A stretch of 64,000 nucleotides of DNA from Acidaminobacter hydrogenoformans DSM 2784 (GCF_900103005.1 NZ_FMWL01000003.1:247184-311183); one strand, 5' to 3'; numbered from the stretch's first letter, positions 1 to 8,459 are shown. Notes: a model not told the origin generated them from the sequence alone. Numbers and translations are program-made.

Positions 1-224
1 GCCACCATGTGCTGGGGGACCTGGATGTAGGCTTCGACTTGATCCATGATTTCATGGTTGGTGCCCCGTGCAATTTCCGCGACAGTGGCATCAATAGAAC
101 TGTTCCAGTTCGAAAAGACTATGCCGCCCAAAGCTGCAACCGCAACGAGTGTACTTAAGGTGAAGGCGATAATAATAATGGACCGGATTGAAATGGTGCG
201 TTTGATTTTTGGACCTTGCTGCAT
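1..224 (-). CDS. Membrane sensor protein, N-terminal part (cut by window edge)
   Basis: Only the first 74 codons are present and the rest lies outside the window. The start at 224 is supported by an AAAAGGAG ribosome-binding site 6-8 bases upstream. After a basic stretch (QQGPKIKRT) there is one long hydrophobic helix (about residues 15-38). It is followed by an extracytoplasmic-looking segment with a helix rich in acidic and polar residues, as at the start of Cache-type sensor domains. This arrangement is typical of sensor kinases, chemoreceptors or GGDEF/HD-GYP proteins, and which of these it is cannot be decided from the piece available. Confidence 0.6.
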   Translation of the reverse strand, partial: MQQGPKIKRTISIRSIIIIAFTLSTLVAVAALGGIVFSNWNSSIDATVAEIARGTNHEIMDQVEAYIQVPQHMV

Positions 225-555
225 GTCGCGCTCCTTTTAGCTTTACTTGAGTCTCTTAGGGTGATGTTTTATGGCTCAGGGCTCATTATACGAAAAATAA
301 TTCAGACTAAAGTATTTTGAAAATATTGATCACAAAATGTCGAAATATGTCGCATCGCTTTGCCACTTGAATTATATCGTAGATTCCTTCTAATTGTTAA
401 GTGAAACTTACATAAATTATTTAACTATGACAAAATTTGTGGAATCCTCACCTCAAGTAATTTCAACAACAAAAACAAGGTGCCGTAAAAGAAGCCGCCT
501 CGCGACGTTCTTTCAGACACCTTTTAACGCTTATTAAATCCTATCTTTAATCCCA
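225..555. other. Intergenic region between the truncated sensor and the glnL-like gene
   Basis: No coding sequence seen. It holds a TATAAT-like -10 box on the minus strand at 285-290 that may serve the sensor gene (no good -35 was found), an A+T-rich stretch, and the glnL terminator at its right side. Confidence 0.5.
466..524 (-). terminator. Rho-independent terminator of the glnK-glnL-like operon
   Basis: On the minus strand AAGGTG (523-518) pairs with CACCTT (482-477), with an inner GAAAGAA/TTCTTT stem. It is followed by GTTTTTGTTGTTG. It lies just past the stop of the response regulator. Confidence 0.7.
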
Positions 556-1485
556 TTAACCCCCAAGCTTTGAAACAACGCCTTCCACAAACTTCTTAAT
601 GCTGATCTTCCCCCGCTCCTTCGAGCGGCCATCGAGATACTTCATCTCCTGGCGGACCTGCGGAAAATCAAAAAGCAGGGTGCCATATTCCGTAAACTTG
701 GTGTTGTAGGGATCCTCCTGACCCAGGGCAGCCATGTTGGCGAGCGCTTTTTGAATAGTCCTGCGAATTCGCTGCTCCACGGTGCGGGCGTTCACTGAGC
801 CACCCTCCTGTTCTGCCTCCGCCTCAGCGATCTCCTTGTAGATCTCTTGAAGCTGATAGGAACCTGAGGCTGCGGTCTGATGGATTCTGAGGACCAAGCG
901 CGACAAGTCCTTGCAGCCGCTGTCCCCCACAATGCCAAGATCTGAAAAAACGGCGCTGAGCTTTGCGTTCGCGTCCTGGGGCTGAGCACTCATCTGGGTT
1001 TTAGGCTGAGCGCCACCCATGAACTGCAGGGCGTTCTGGATCAGCGACATGGACCGCTCGAGCTCGAGGTTGTGGGCCACGCCCCGGATGACGTTGATCA
1101 CCTCGATCCGGTTGACGGGTTTGCCTATGAAGAAGACTATGCCGGCGGTGTAGGCTTTCGAGACCATCGGCTCATCCTCGACCTGGGAGATCATGATGAA
1201 CTTGCCCTTGTAGCCCTGCCGCAGGGCAGCCTCCATGACGGCGACCCCGTCCATGCCGGGGAGAAGGTAATCGATCAGCACGACGTCCGGGTTATAGAAG
1301 AGGATCTCCTCCGCCCCGTGGGTGCCGGCGGACAGATCCGCCACGACTTTGCCCAGCTTGTTCTTTTCTATGATCTGCTTCAGCATCACGCGGACGCTGG
1401 GGTCGTCATCAATGACCATAAAGGTGTGGGGCTGCTGGCTTTGGGCGCCGGCCCCCGGATGGGTCTCATTTTGTGATTGAAACAT
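556..1485 (-). CDS. glnL: GlnL/YcbB-type response regulator
   Basis: A 309-residue response regulator. The N-terminal receiver (about residues 20-140) has the acidic pair in VIDDDPS, the phospho-acceptor aspartate in VVLIDYLLPGMDG and the conserved lysine in FIGKPVNR. The C-terminal half (about 170-309) has no ordinary wHTH or LuxR domain. It matches the YcbB-type DNA-binding domain of Bacillus subtilis GlnL, with the pattern ARTVEQRIRRTIQKAL. In B. subtilis GlnK-GlnL responds to glutamine and controls a glutaminase/glutamine transporter operon. Here no such target is adjacent, so the signal is inferred from the family only. The gene starts three bases after the kinase stop with GAGGCGTGAGCA as ribosome-binding region, so the pair is one operon. 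Symbol by similarity of architecture. Confidence 0.75.
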   Translation of the reverse strand: MFQSQNETHPGAGAQSQQPHTFMVIDDDPSVRVMLKQIIEKNKLGKVVADLSAGTHGAEEILFYNPDVVLIDYLLPGMDGVAVMEAALRQGYKGKFIMISQVEDEPMVSKAYTAGIVFFIGKPVNRIEVINVIRGVAHNLELERSMSLIQNALQFMGGAQPKTQMSAQPQDANAKLSAVFSDLGIVGDSGCKDLSRLVLRIHQTAASGSYQLQEIYKEIAEAEAEQEGGSVNARTVEQRIRRTIQKALANMAALGQEDPYNTKFTEYGTLLFDFPQVRQEMKYLDGRSKERGKISIKKFVEGVVSKLGG

Positions 1486-1488
1486 TGC

Positions 1489-2742
1489 TCACGCCTCCAG
1501 TGCCTGACGGGGGATCGTCAGAATAAATGCGGTGCCGCGCCCCACTTCTGTGTTCACTTCAATGCTGCCGCCCAGGGCGTCCAGCAGGTTCTTCACATGG
1601 GCGAGGCCTATGCCCGTGGACGCGGCGCCCGTGGCTTCGTCGTACTTCGTCGTGAAGCCCGGCGTGAAGAGCACCGGCAGCACGTCGTCCTCAATACCCT
1701 CGCCCGTGTCCCGGACTACAAACCGTGCCTGGGTCTCGTCCGCATCCAGGATGACCATAATGTCGCCGCCCTTGTCGCCACAGGCGTCCATGGCATTCAC
1801 GATCAGGTTGTTGAGCATGGTGAATACGCTGTGGTAAGCCTTGATCTGGATCGACTGCCCCACCTCCACCCTGAAGGTGACCGCGCTGCCCAGCTCCTCA
1901 AGAATCCGCCGGGCGTTGACTTCAATGATGGACGCAATGTCCTTCAGGCTCATGGCACCATCTTTCTCAAAAGTCTTCACCAGACCCTCGAAGCCCCGCA
2001 GCACTCTATAGTAGTCTTTTTTGATTTCATGTACGTCCCGGGCAATGGTCAGCGCTTCGTCCCTGACTCCGGGATTGTCCTTGTGGGCCTCATACAGCCG
2101 GTGACTGCGGCTCATGACGCTCTCAATCTCCCCCATGGACTTTTTCAGGTAAAAAATCTCCGCCTGAATGTTCGCCATCACCGCGTTCAGCTGGGCGTAG
2201 CGCTTCTGGTGCTCCCGCTTCATGATCAGCAGTTCCTGGCTCCGGTAGAGGAAATAGACAAAATATGCCAGCACGCTGCGCGCTATACCTATGGTCACAA
2301 TCAGTACCAGCAGCCGGGAATTGAAAGTGTTGCCCACCCAGGCCTCGACGAGGTTGCTGGCCACATCCACCACAGCGAAGGCCGCCATGGTTACAAAGGG
2401 TTGATCTTTGCGGGCTCTGAGCCTTAACGCCCAGACCATGAGGCCAAAGGAGAGGTAATATAACCCCGCAGGAAGATTTTCTTCGATCAGTGTCAGAAGT
2501 GGCAAATCCGTGAGATAGAGGCGGATGGCTGTTCTAAGGAGGACAATGGCTGTCGACGTCATCACCGCCAGCTTGACTTCTGAAATATCCTCCCGGATCA
2601 GCAGAATCAGGATCAGCGCGAGAACCCCCGCGGAAAATCTGAAGGTCGACTGAAACGGATAAAAATAGATCTGACCGAAAAAGGCGACCACGGCCATCAT
2701 GAGCAAATATGTCCTAATCTGCGGCTTACGGCTTGGGTTCAA
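1489..2742 (-). CDS. glnK: GlnK/YcbA-type sensor histidine kinase
   Basis: A 417-residue membrane kinase. The first roughly 190 residues hold five to six hydrophobic helices with no extracellular domain. Then comes a coiled region, a histidine region (RDVHEIKKDYYRV, about residue 235) unlike the classic H-box, and an HATPase domain with N box NNLIVNAMDACG, G1 box DTGEGIEDD, and a G2 region GIGLAHVKNLLDALGG. This histidine region and membrane layout are those of the GlnK/YcbA family, which partners YcbB-type regulators. The neighbouring regulator at 556-1485 fits this. The start is a TTG at 2742 preceded at about 10 bases by GGAGG. No other good start was seen. It lies 52 bases downstream of the hydrolase gene and may be cotranscribed with it. 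Confidence 0.75.
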   Translation of the reverse strand: MNPSRKPQIRTYLLMMAVVAFFGQIYFYPFQSTFRFSAGVLALILILLIREDISEVKLAVMTSTAIVLLRTAIRLYLTDLPLLTLIEENLPAGLYYLSFGLMVWALRLRARKDQPFVTMAAFAVVDVASNLVEAWVGNTFNSRLLVLIVTIGIARSVLAYFVYFLYRSQELLIMKREHQKRYAQLNAVMANIQAEIFYLKKSMGEIESVMSRSHRLYEAHKDNPGVRDEALTIARDVHEIKKDYYRVLRGFEGLVKTFEKDGAMSLKDIASIIEVNARRILEELGSAVTFRVEVGQSIQIKAYHSVFTMLNNLIVNAMDACGDKGGDIMVILDADETQARFVVRDTGEGIEDDVLPVLFTPGFTTKYDEATGAASTGIGLAHVKNLLDALGGSIEVNTEVGRGTAFILTIPRQALEA

Positions 2743-2794
2743 TGGCAGTCGTCCTCCTTCTCAGCATTGTCAGGTCAAGCACGTTCTTATATAT

Positions 2795-3520
2795 TTACAA
2801 AATACATGAATCCCCGAGGAACTTCAAGATGCGCCGGAGCGCCTGGTCCCTGGCAGGGCCTTGCAAAAGGACGTGACCGGCGGGCTCGAAATACTCGAGC
2901 TCAGCTTTTGAGTGTGACTTTATGCTATGAAGGCCCTTCAGAATGCACGCGGCGCTCTGGTGATGAACGGTGTCGTCGTCAAGGCCTTGCAAAATCAGCG
3001 CTGGACAGCGCACCTCGCCAAACCTTGATTTGGTATGTCTCTGAATCCGCTTGAACTCCCATAGGGCTCTGACCGGAAACTTTACGGTACTTTTCATATA
3101 ATAGCGCAAATGGTCTGGTCTGCGGTTCTTTATATCCTCTCCCAGGTTCGTCATGATCCGTTTCAAATCCCAGTGCTGGATGGGGGTGCTCATGAAAATG
3201 ATGGCTTCAGGGTTGTGCCGGATGGCCAGATGCACTGCAATCAGTCCGCCTGTGGAAAAGCCTGCCAGGACAATTTTGTCCGACTGCGTTTTCAGGGCTT
3301 TGTAGGCCTCTTCCGCCGCCCAGATCCATTCTTCATAGGCATAGCGCGCCATGTCCCTGCGGCTGCTGCTCGAAAGGCCTTTTATAGTAGGTGCTGCCAC
3401 CAGGTAGCCCCGTTTTCTGAGGGCCTCCGCCAAGGGCTCAACCTCCCAGGGGGCGCCGCCAAAGCCGTGGAGGAGAAGAAACGCCGGCTGGCTGCGATTG
3501 CTTTGACTGCTGTGATTCAT
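2795..3520 (-). CDS. Alpha/beta hydrolase, carboxylesterase/monoacylglycerol-lipase-like
   Basis: A 241-residue cytoplasmic serine hydrolase. The oxyanion region LLLHGFGGAP is at residues 17-26. The nucleophile elbow is GFSTG (about 106-110, serine nucleophile), the acid is probably the aspartate in LQGLDDDTVH (about 196), and the histidine is in EPAGHVLLQG (about 216). Order, spacing and length match the Est30/YvaK group of carboxylesterases. The substrate cannot be told. The start at 3520 is preceded by a G-rich AAGGGGGAAC ribosome-binding site. It points the same way as the glnK-glnL pair and ends 52 bases before it. Confidence 0.75.
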   Translation of the reverse strand: MNHSSQSNRSQPAFLLLHGFGGAPWEVEPLAEALRKRGYLVAAPTIKGLSSSSRRDMARYAYEEWIWAAEEAYKALKTQSDKIVLAGFSTGGLIAVHLAIRHNPEAIIFMSTPIQHWDLKRIMTNLGEDIKNRRPDHLRYYMKSTVKFPVRALWEFKRIQRHTKSRFGEVRCPALILQGLDDDTVHHQSAACILKGLHSIKSHSKAELEYFEPAGHVLLQGPARDQALRRILKFLGDSCIL

Positions 3521-3605
3521 AGGCCGTTCCCCCTTTCAGGATGTTCAATCCACGTACTGCTCCCATTTTATCATACTGGAAACGCCCCTTGGAACTTTTA
3601 TTGCG

Positions 3606-3693
3606 GTTTGGTTGGGGACAGGCACCCGCCAGATTTTCAGGCGGTGCCTGTCCCCGACCAAACATTCAGGCGGTGCCTGTCCCCAACCAAACA
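3606..3693. repeat. Triple copy of the GGTTGGGGACAGG palindromic repeat
   Basis: One forward copy (TTTGGTTGGGGACAGGCACC) is followed by two reverse copies (GGTGCCTGTCCCC-RACCAAAC). Together they can fold into alternative long hairpins. The cluster lies between the divergent hydrolase and EamA genes. The same core recurs at six other places in the window. Confidence 0.9.
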
Positions 3694-3796
3694 TTCATCT
3701 ATCTTTTAAAATAGTTGTAGGCAAATCCGGAAAACATTTCTATAATGGTAAAGGATGCATGCGCAGCCAATTCTTTTGAGAAGGAGTCAATTCTAT

Positions 3797-4708
3797 ATGA
3801 ACTTTCTGGGTGAATCCGCCGCTTTCGCGACGGCGATCTGCTGGACCCTCACCGGCATCAGCTTCGAACAAGCCGGCAAACGCGTGGGCTCCTTTGCGGT
3901 CAATCTGCTGAGGCTCATTATTGCCCTCGCCATGATGACCGTCTTCAATTTCATAACCAGAGGGACCCTGATCCCAATGGACGCCACACCCACCACCTGG
4001 CTCTGGCTCTCCATCTCCGGGCTCATAGGCTTTGTGCTGGGCGACCTCTTCCTGTTCCAGTCTTACCTGTTGATAGGCGTCCGGGTCGCAATGGTCATTA
4101 TGGCCAGCTCTCCCATATTCGCCGCCCTCCTGGGCTTTATGCTCTTCGGCGAAAAGCTCACCCTGCTGAGCTTTGCAGGCATGCTCATCACCATTTTTGG
4201 CATAGCCCTGGTGGTGTTTCTGAGAAGTGGTGGACGCGAGGACAAAGACACGACCAAACTCACCGAGCTGCCTCTCAAAGGACTGCTCTATGCTTTTATA
4301 GGCGCCTTTGGCCAGGCGACAGGCCTGATCCTCAGCAAGCTTGGCATGGGCCCGGACTTCAGCCCCCTGGCCGCGACGCAGATCCGCCTCATAGCAGGGC
4401 TCGCGGGCTTTTTGGTCCTCTACGCCATAGGCAACCGCTGGTCTGAAGCCAAGGTGGCGCTTAAAAATCCCGGCGCCATGGGCTTTATCACCATGGGCGC
4501 TTTCTTTGGGCCTTTCATGGGCGTCTCCTTCTCCCTGATTGCCGTTCAAGCCACCAAAGCCGCCATTGCGTCCACCATCATGGCGCTGCTGCCGGTCATG
4601 ATCATTCCCTTTTCCGTATGGCTGTACAAAGAGCGCGTCACCTTCCGCGAAGTTATTGGTGCCGTGATGACCGTTGCGGGCGTTGCGGTGATGGTGTTTG
4701 GGCAGTGA
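3797..4708 (+). CDS. EamA/DMT-family membrane transporter
   Basis: A 303-residue integral membrane protein made of two EamA repeats with about ten hydrophobic helices, the layout of drug/metabolite transporters (often amino acid or metabolite exporters). Repeat one begins [19 protein letters not shown]. Repeat two begins [19 protein letters not shown]. Each ends in a helix followed by a short charged loop (LFGEKL, LYKERV), which is typical of the family. I chose the ATG at 3797 because AAGGAG lies 11 bases upstream; the in-frame upstream ATG has no such site. The substrate is unknown. A second EamA gene is at 21835-22746. Confidence 0.8.
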   Translation: MNFLGESAAFATAICWTLTGISFEQAGKRVGSFAVNLLRLIIALAMMTVFNFITRGTLIPMDATPTTWLWLSISGLIGFVLGDLFLFQSYLLIGVRVAMVIMASSPIFAALLGFMLFGEKLTLLSFAGMLITIFGIALVVFLRSGGREDKDTTKLTELPLKGLLYAFIGAFGQATGLILSKLGMGPDFSPLAATQIRLIAGLAGFLVLYAIGNRWSEAKVALKNPGAMGFITMGAFFGPFMGVSFSLIAVQATKAAIASTIMALLPVMIIPFSVWLYKERVTFREVIGAVMTVAGVAVMVFGQ

Positions 4709-4783
4709 GCCTTGGCAAAGTCCAAAAAAAATTGCAGGCGCCAGCTGGCAGGTTTGAATTGCCGGTTGGCGCTTGCTTGGTCT

Positions 4784-4828
4784 CTGCTGCGAAACCAGAA
4801 TTTACTGGTTTTGCAGCAGCTTTTTTTT
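4784..4828 (+). terminator. Rho-independent terminator after the EamA gene
   Basis: GCTGCGAAACCAG pairs with CTGGTTTTGCAGC (one mismatch) and is followed by eight T residues. It lies between the convergent EamA and lipB genes. Confidence 0.85.
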
Positions 4829-4840
4829 GCCGATGGTCCC

Positions 4841-5539
4841 TTAGCGCACCCCTTCCTCCGGTACCAAGACCCCCGCTTCGTAGTGACAGCTCGTGACAGC
4901 GTCAAAGCCGAACACCTTGCAGAAGTAAGTCGTGACCAACTCTGTGATGTGTCCAAAATCCTGGGTTTCCCCCGTAAGCTTTTCAAGGGACGTGACGCCG
5001 CGGTCCGCGATGCCGCAAGGGACAATAAACTGAAAGTGGGACATTTCAGTGTTAACATTAAAGGCAAAGCCGTGCATGGTGACACCGCGTTTAACAGCGA
5101 GTCCTATGGCCGTGATTTTACTGTCGCCTACCCAAACCCCCGTGTGCACAGGATCTTTTCCCGCAGGAATGTCAAATTCTTCTTTCAGGAGCCGGATGAA
5201 CAGCTGCTCCAGATTTTCTACAAAAGGCCGAATGCCTATGCCCCCGCGCTTGATGTCAAAAATAGGATATCCCACGATCTGGCCCGGCCCATGGTACGTG
5301 ACGTCCCCGCCACGTTCAATCTGATGAACCTCAATTCCCTGCTCTTTGAGAAATGCTTCAGCAAAGAGAATATGGCCATCCTCAGCGGATTTGCCCAAAG
5401 TAATAACAGGCGGATGCTCCACGAGGATCAGGGTGTCTTCAATTTCGCCCTTTTGGCGTTTGGCTACCAAATCGAGCTGAATCTGGTAAGCGGTCATATA
5501 GTCACATCTGCCGAGGTTGAGTACTTGAAGCGCTTTCAT
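4841..5539 (-). CDS. lipB: Octanoyl-[ACP]:protein N-octanoyltransferase LipB
   Basis: A 232-residue enzyme that moves octanoyl from acyl carrier protein to the lipoyl domains of 2-oxoacid dehydrogenases or GcvH, the first step of lipoate synthesis. Signature elements are EHPPVITLGKS, the RGGDVTYHGPGQIVGYP block, the catalytic lysine region DSKITAIGLAVKRGVTMHG and the catalytic cysteine in FIVPCGI. Length and order match LipB rather than LplA. I place the start at the ATG at 5539 (MKALQVLNLG), with GGGGTGA five bases upstream; a GTG at 5548 is in frame but overlaps that site. It follows the small monooxygenase gene by 13 bases, so the two are probably cotranscribed. No lipA was seen in the window. 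Confidence 0.92.
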   Translation of the reverse strand: MKALQVLNLGRCDYMTAYQIQLDLVAKRQKGEIEDTLILVEHPPVITLGKSAEDGHILFAEAFLKEQGIEVHQIERGGDVTYHGPGQIVGYPIFDIKRGGIGIRPFVENLEQLFIRLLKEEFDIPAGKDPVHTGVWVGDSKITAIGLAVKRGVTMHGFAFNVNTEMSHFQFIVPCGIADRGVTSLEKLTGETQDFGHITELVTTYFCKVFGFDAVTSCHYEAGVLVPEEGVR

Positions 5540-5552
5540 AGAGGTCACCCCA

Positions 5553-5834
5553 CTATACCGTCTTCAGAATGGACAGCTCTTTATCTGTCCTGAGCTCCCC
5601 CATCTGAGGGACATAGAGCTTGAAATGCGGTGCCTGGAAATGGGCTTCAAGATGGGCTTTGCTTTCCCAGGTTTCCACAAAGACCAGAACGTTAGGATTG
5701 CTCTCGTCTTCAAAAAGTGCGTAGTCAATGCAGCCGTCTTCCTTGACGGTTTCTTCCACCATCTTGGCTGCCAGGGCTTTAAAGGCTTCTATATTTTCAG
5801 TGGGTACTTGGTTTTTCGATACAACTTTAATCAT
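5553..5834 (-). CDS. Antibiotic biosynthesis monooxygenase (ABM/YgiN-like) small protein
   Basis: A 93-residue protein with the dimeric ferredoxin-like ABM fold. It starts MIKVVSKNQVPTENIEAF, has the central EDGCIDYALFED strand and the LVFVETWESKAHLEAH block, followed by HFKLYVPQ. These features are shared with YgiN-type quinol monooxygenases and related stress proteins. The start has a TAGGAGG site. A TATAAT-like -10 (minus strand, 5875-5870) lies upstream. The substrate is unknown. It is the first gene before lipB. Confidence 0.75.
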   Translation of the reverse strand: MIKVVSKNQVPTENIEAFKALAAKMVEETVKEDGCIDYALFEDESNPNVLVFVETWESKAHLEAHFQAPHFKLYVPQMGELRTDKELSILKTV

Positions 5835-5961
5835 AGCGGATGCCTCCTAAACAGATTCTTATTGGGATAATTATAACATTTTTTTAGAGGACGTGTGGTG
5901 GATTTTGCCACGACATCTTCTTAGGGACACTTATGCACGGTTTTGCAACTCATAAACAGAA

Positions 5962-5988
5962 GGTTGGTTGGGGACAGGCACCAACCAA
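5962..5988. repeat. GGTTGGGGACAGG repeat copy
   Basis: TTGGTTGGGGACAGGCACC followed directly by AACCAA makes a short self-complementary unit. It is intergenic, between the ycsG-like gene end and the ABM gene. Confidence 0.85.
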
Positions 5989-6006
5989 TCTCCTGCGTTA
6001 AACAAA

Positions 6007-6042
6007 AAGCTGAAAGATCGCCAGATGGAGATCTTTCAGCTT
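6007..6042 (-). terminator. Terminator of the pxp operon after the ycsG-like gene
   Basis: A perfect stem AAGCTGAAAGATC / GATCTTTCAGCTT is followed on the minus strand by TTTTTG. It lies about 75 bases past the stop at 6116. Confidence 0.8.
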
Positions 6043-6115
6043 CTTCTATCTCTTAACTTAAACTACATGGCTTATGCCAATCGATCACTTTTCAATCATG
6101 ACCATTTTGGATCGC

Positions 6116-7318
6116 CTATCCCCACAGTGCTTTGAGACCTTGCAGCGACTGAACACCCATGTAAGCCGTGATGAGAACGACCAGGATACCGAGGATCAGC
6201 AAGGATTTAGGGTGCTTGTAGTCGCCAATAATTTCTTTTTTCCCAGACGCCAGCAGCATAGTCCCCAGCGTCAGCGGCAGGATTAATCCGTTGAGTGAAC
6301 CGGCAATGACCAGCAGCGTCGCAGGACGGCCTATGGTCATGAAAATAATTGTAGAGAGACCAATGAAACCAATAATCCATTTGTTGACGTGGTTTCCAAT
6401 TGCGGTGGAGAAGGTCTTCAGGAAGGAAACGCTGGTATAAGCTGCTCCGACGACAGAGCTCAAAGCTGCAGCAAAGATAACCGTACCAAAGAGCTTATAA
6501 CCTACGACACCCGCAGCGGCTTGAAACGCTGATGCTGGTGGGTTGGCAGGATCAAGGGCAAAACCTTTGGTGACGACACCGAGAACCGCAAGGAACAACA
6601 GGATCCTCATGATAGTCGCAATGCCCATCCCCATCAAAGCGGATTTATTGATTTCACTTAGATTTTCCACGCCCGAAACGCCAGCGTCGACAAGTCTGTG
6701 ACCGCCGGAGAAGGTGATATAGCCGCCGACCGTACCGCCTACCAGCGTGATGATTGCCAGCATCGGGATATGTGTTGGCATAAAGGTTCTCGTAATAGCT
6801 TCTCCTATCGGAGGATTTGTTGAAAAGGCCACATAGCCAACCAGAATAATCATGGCGGCGCCAAGAATTTGAGTCAATCTATCCATGGCTTTTCCGGCTT
6901 CTTTAGAAAGGAAAATTAAGATTGCTAAAATCGCTGCGGCTGCTGCGCCAATTTTGAGGTCAAGACCAAATAAGACGTTTAAGCCAAGTGCCGCGCCACC
7001 AACGTTGCCTATGTTGAAAGCCAAACCGCCAAGGGCAACCAGGAAGGCAAGAAAGTAACCAAGGCCCGGGAGCACTTTATTCGCAACTTCCTGACCTCTG
7101 AGGCCAGAGACGCCTATGACGCGCCAAACGTTGATCTGGGCTACAAAGGACAAGATGACTGAGATGAGGATGACAAAGCCAAAAGTCGCGCCGAGCTGTT
7201 CAGTAAAAACCGCAGATTGCGTCAAGAATCCAGGTCCTATTGCGGAAGTCGCCATCAGGAACGCTGCGCCAAGAAGCACTGAGCCGTGTTTTGATTTTGG
7301 TTTTTTTGCATTAGCCAT
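6116..7318 (-). CDS. NRAMP-superfamily transporter of the YcsG type, candidate organic-acid/5-oxoproline carrier
   Basis: A 400-residue membrane protein with about 11 hydrophobic helices, the last gene of the pxp cluster. The overall layout and the first helix (residues 15-40) match NRAMP transporters. The metal-coordinating DPGN of helix 1 is replaced by IGPGFLTQ (27-34), and no MPH-type motif is seen in helix 6, where the region reads TFSGGHRLVD. B. subtilis ycsG has the same position beside ycsF-ycsI-kipI-kipA. I infer that it moves a small organic substrate of the pathway, not metal ions. Transport has not been shown and the substrate is open. It is separated from the preceding gene by a 205-base stretch with a strong hairpin. 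The ribosome-binding site (AAAAAGGGG) is moderate. Confidence 0.65.
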   Translation of the reverse strand: MANAKKPKSKHGSVLLGAAFLMATSAIGPGFLTQSAVFTEQLGATFGFVILISVILSFVAQINVWRVIGVSGLRGQEVANKVLPGLGYFLAFLVALGGLAFNIGNVGGAALGLNVLFGLDLKIGAAAAAILAILIFLSKEAGKAMDRLTQILGAAMIILVGYVAFSTNPPIGEAITRTFMPTHIPMLAIITLVGGTVGGYITFSGGHRLVDAGVSGVENLSEINKSALMGMGIATIMRILLFLAVLGVVTKGFALDPANPPASAFQAAAGVVGYKLFGTVIFAAALSSVVGAAYTSVSFLKTFSTAIGNHVNKWIIGFIGLSTIIFMTIGRPATLLVIAGSLNGLILPLTLGTMLLASGKKEIIGDYKHPKSLLILGILVVLITAYMGVQSLQGLKALWG

Positions 7319-7441
7319 AAATTTACCCCTTTTTAACTTATTTGTTTAAATATGGTTTCACAAACATAGAAAGCTCCAGTTCTACAGCCTTATCCAGGCT
7401 AAATATCCGTATGAATAAAGATAATGATACCCTTTGACTAT

Positions 7442-7517
7442 TATAAGCGGGGGAAGGCCATGATCTATAGGAGTGTCAGTGTAACCGTAAAGGGTCTCTG
7501 ACGTTCCCCCGCTTATA
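7442..7517 (-). other. Long stem-loop between the ycsI-like and ycsG-like genes
   Basis: A 14-bp perfect stem, TATAAGCGGGGGAA with TTCCCCCGCTTATA, encloses about 48 bases. No T-run follows on the minus strand. It therefore looks more like an intercistronic processing or attenuation structure than a simple terminator. Confidence 0.6.
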
Positions 7518-7523
7518 GCTTAA

Positions 7524-8315
7524 TTAGAATGCCGCAAACTCATGATCCTGAAGATCCGTAATAAACATATAGCCTGGAGCATGGGTCAGCATGATTGGCG
7601 GTTTTGACTGCATTGCCACCGCTTGCGGTGTGACGCCGCAGGCCCAGAAAACCGGCACTTCGCCTGGCTTAATTTCGACCGCGTCGCCGAAGTCTGGCTT
7701 AGAGATATCCTTGATCCCAATCTGCGCCGGATCGCCAATGTGTACCGGGGCACCGTGGACCGCAGGGAAACGGGCGGTGATTTGAGCCGCTTTGACGACT
7801 TGGTGGTAAGGGATTGGACGCATGCTCACAACCATAGGGCCAGAAAAGGCACCCGCAGGGCGGCACTCCATATTGGTAATATACATTGGCACATTGCTGC
7901 CTGCAGCGATATGGCGAACTTCTATATTCGACTGCATGAGGGCGGCTTCAAAGCTGAAGCTGCAGCCCAGGAGAAAGGCGACGAAGTCATCCCGCCAGAT
8001 GCCAGAGACGTCCTCGAGCTCCTGGACGAACTTGCCATTCTCATAAACTCTGTATTTTGGAATGTCCCGGGCAATGTCTGAACCAGGGGCAACAATGGCC
8101 ATTTCACGGCTGCCCACCTCTGTAACGTCGAGGATTGGGCAAGGCTTAGGATTGCGCTGGCTGAAGAGCAAAAAGTCATAAGCCAGATCTTTTGGCAGGA
8201 CCACGAGGTTGCCTTGGGCATAGCCCGGGCAGAGACCTGCTGTTGGTTTGACGAACTCACCATTTCGGATCGCCAGCCGCATTTCGGTCGGTGTAGCAGT
8301 TTTGAAAGGTATCAA
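7524..8315 (-). CDS. YcsI/DUF1445 family protein (putative hydro-lyase, D-glutamate cyclase-like)
   Basis: A 263-residue protein of the DUF1445 family. Recognised elements are the early ATPTEMRLAIRNGEFVKPTAGLCPGYAQGNLV block, the SGIWRDDFVAFLLGCSFSFE segment, the MECRPAGAF-GPMVVSMRP stretch and WACGVTPQA near the C terminus. These are the hallmark blocks of YcsI. A mammalian relative of this family converts D-glutamate to 5-oxo-D-proline, and the gene sits beside 5-oxoprolinase genes here as in Bacillus. A role in 5-oxoproline or glutamate cyclisation is therefore a reasonable inference but unproven. The start is a TTG at 8315 with AGGAGG nine bases upstream; no ATG fits. Part of the pxp operon. 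Confidence 0.75.
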   Translation of the reverse strand: MIPFKTATPTEMRLAIRNGEFVKPTAGLCPGYAQGNLVVLPKDLAYDFLLFSQRNPKPCPILDVTEVGSREMAIVAPGSDIARDIPKYRVYENGKFVQELEDVSGIWRDDFVAFLLGCSFSFEAALMQSNIEVRHIAAGSNVPMYITNMECRPAGAFSGPMVVSMRPIPYHQVVKAAQITARFPAVHGAPVHIGDPAQIGIKDISKPDFGDAVEIKPGEVPVFWACGVTPQAVAMQSKPPIMLTHAPGYMFITDLQDHEFAAF

Positions 8316-8344
8316 GAACGTACGCCTCCTTCAATTGAATGTGT

Positions 8345-8365
8345 TTTGGTTGGGGACAGGCACTT
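8345..8365. repeat. Single GGTTGGGGACAGG repeat copy
   Basis: TTTTGGTTGGGGACAGGCAC lies in the 144-base gap between the ycsI-like gene and pxpC. It is a lone half without an inverted partner. Confidence 0.8.
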
Positions 8366-8459
8366 AATGAAAGTCAATTTTTTGAGAACTGTCACGGTAA
8401 TGCCCCGCAAGCAGTCCACGTTTCTTTTGTTTACAATTTCCGCCTCTTATTGCCGACCC

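Noticed and set aside
1477..2427. Long plus-strand open frame of about 316 codons
   Set aside because: It lies wholly antisense to the glnK-like kinase, has no ribosome-binding site and shows His/Gln-rich composition typical of a reverse-frame shadow.
3740..4549. Long minus-strand open frame opposite the EamA gene
   Set aside because: Composition (Gly/Glu/His-rich, no hydrophobic core) and lack of a start signal mark it as the shadow of the transporter.
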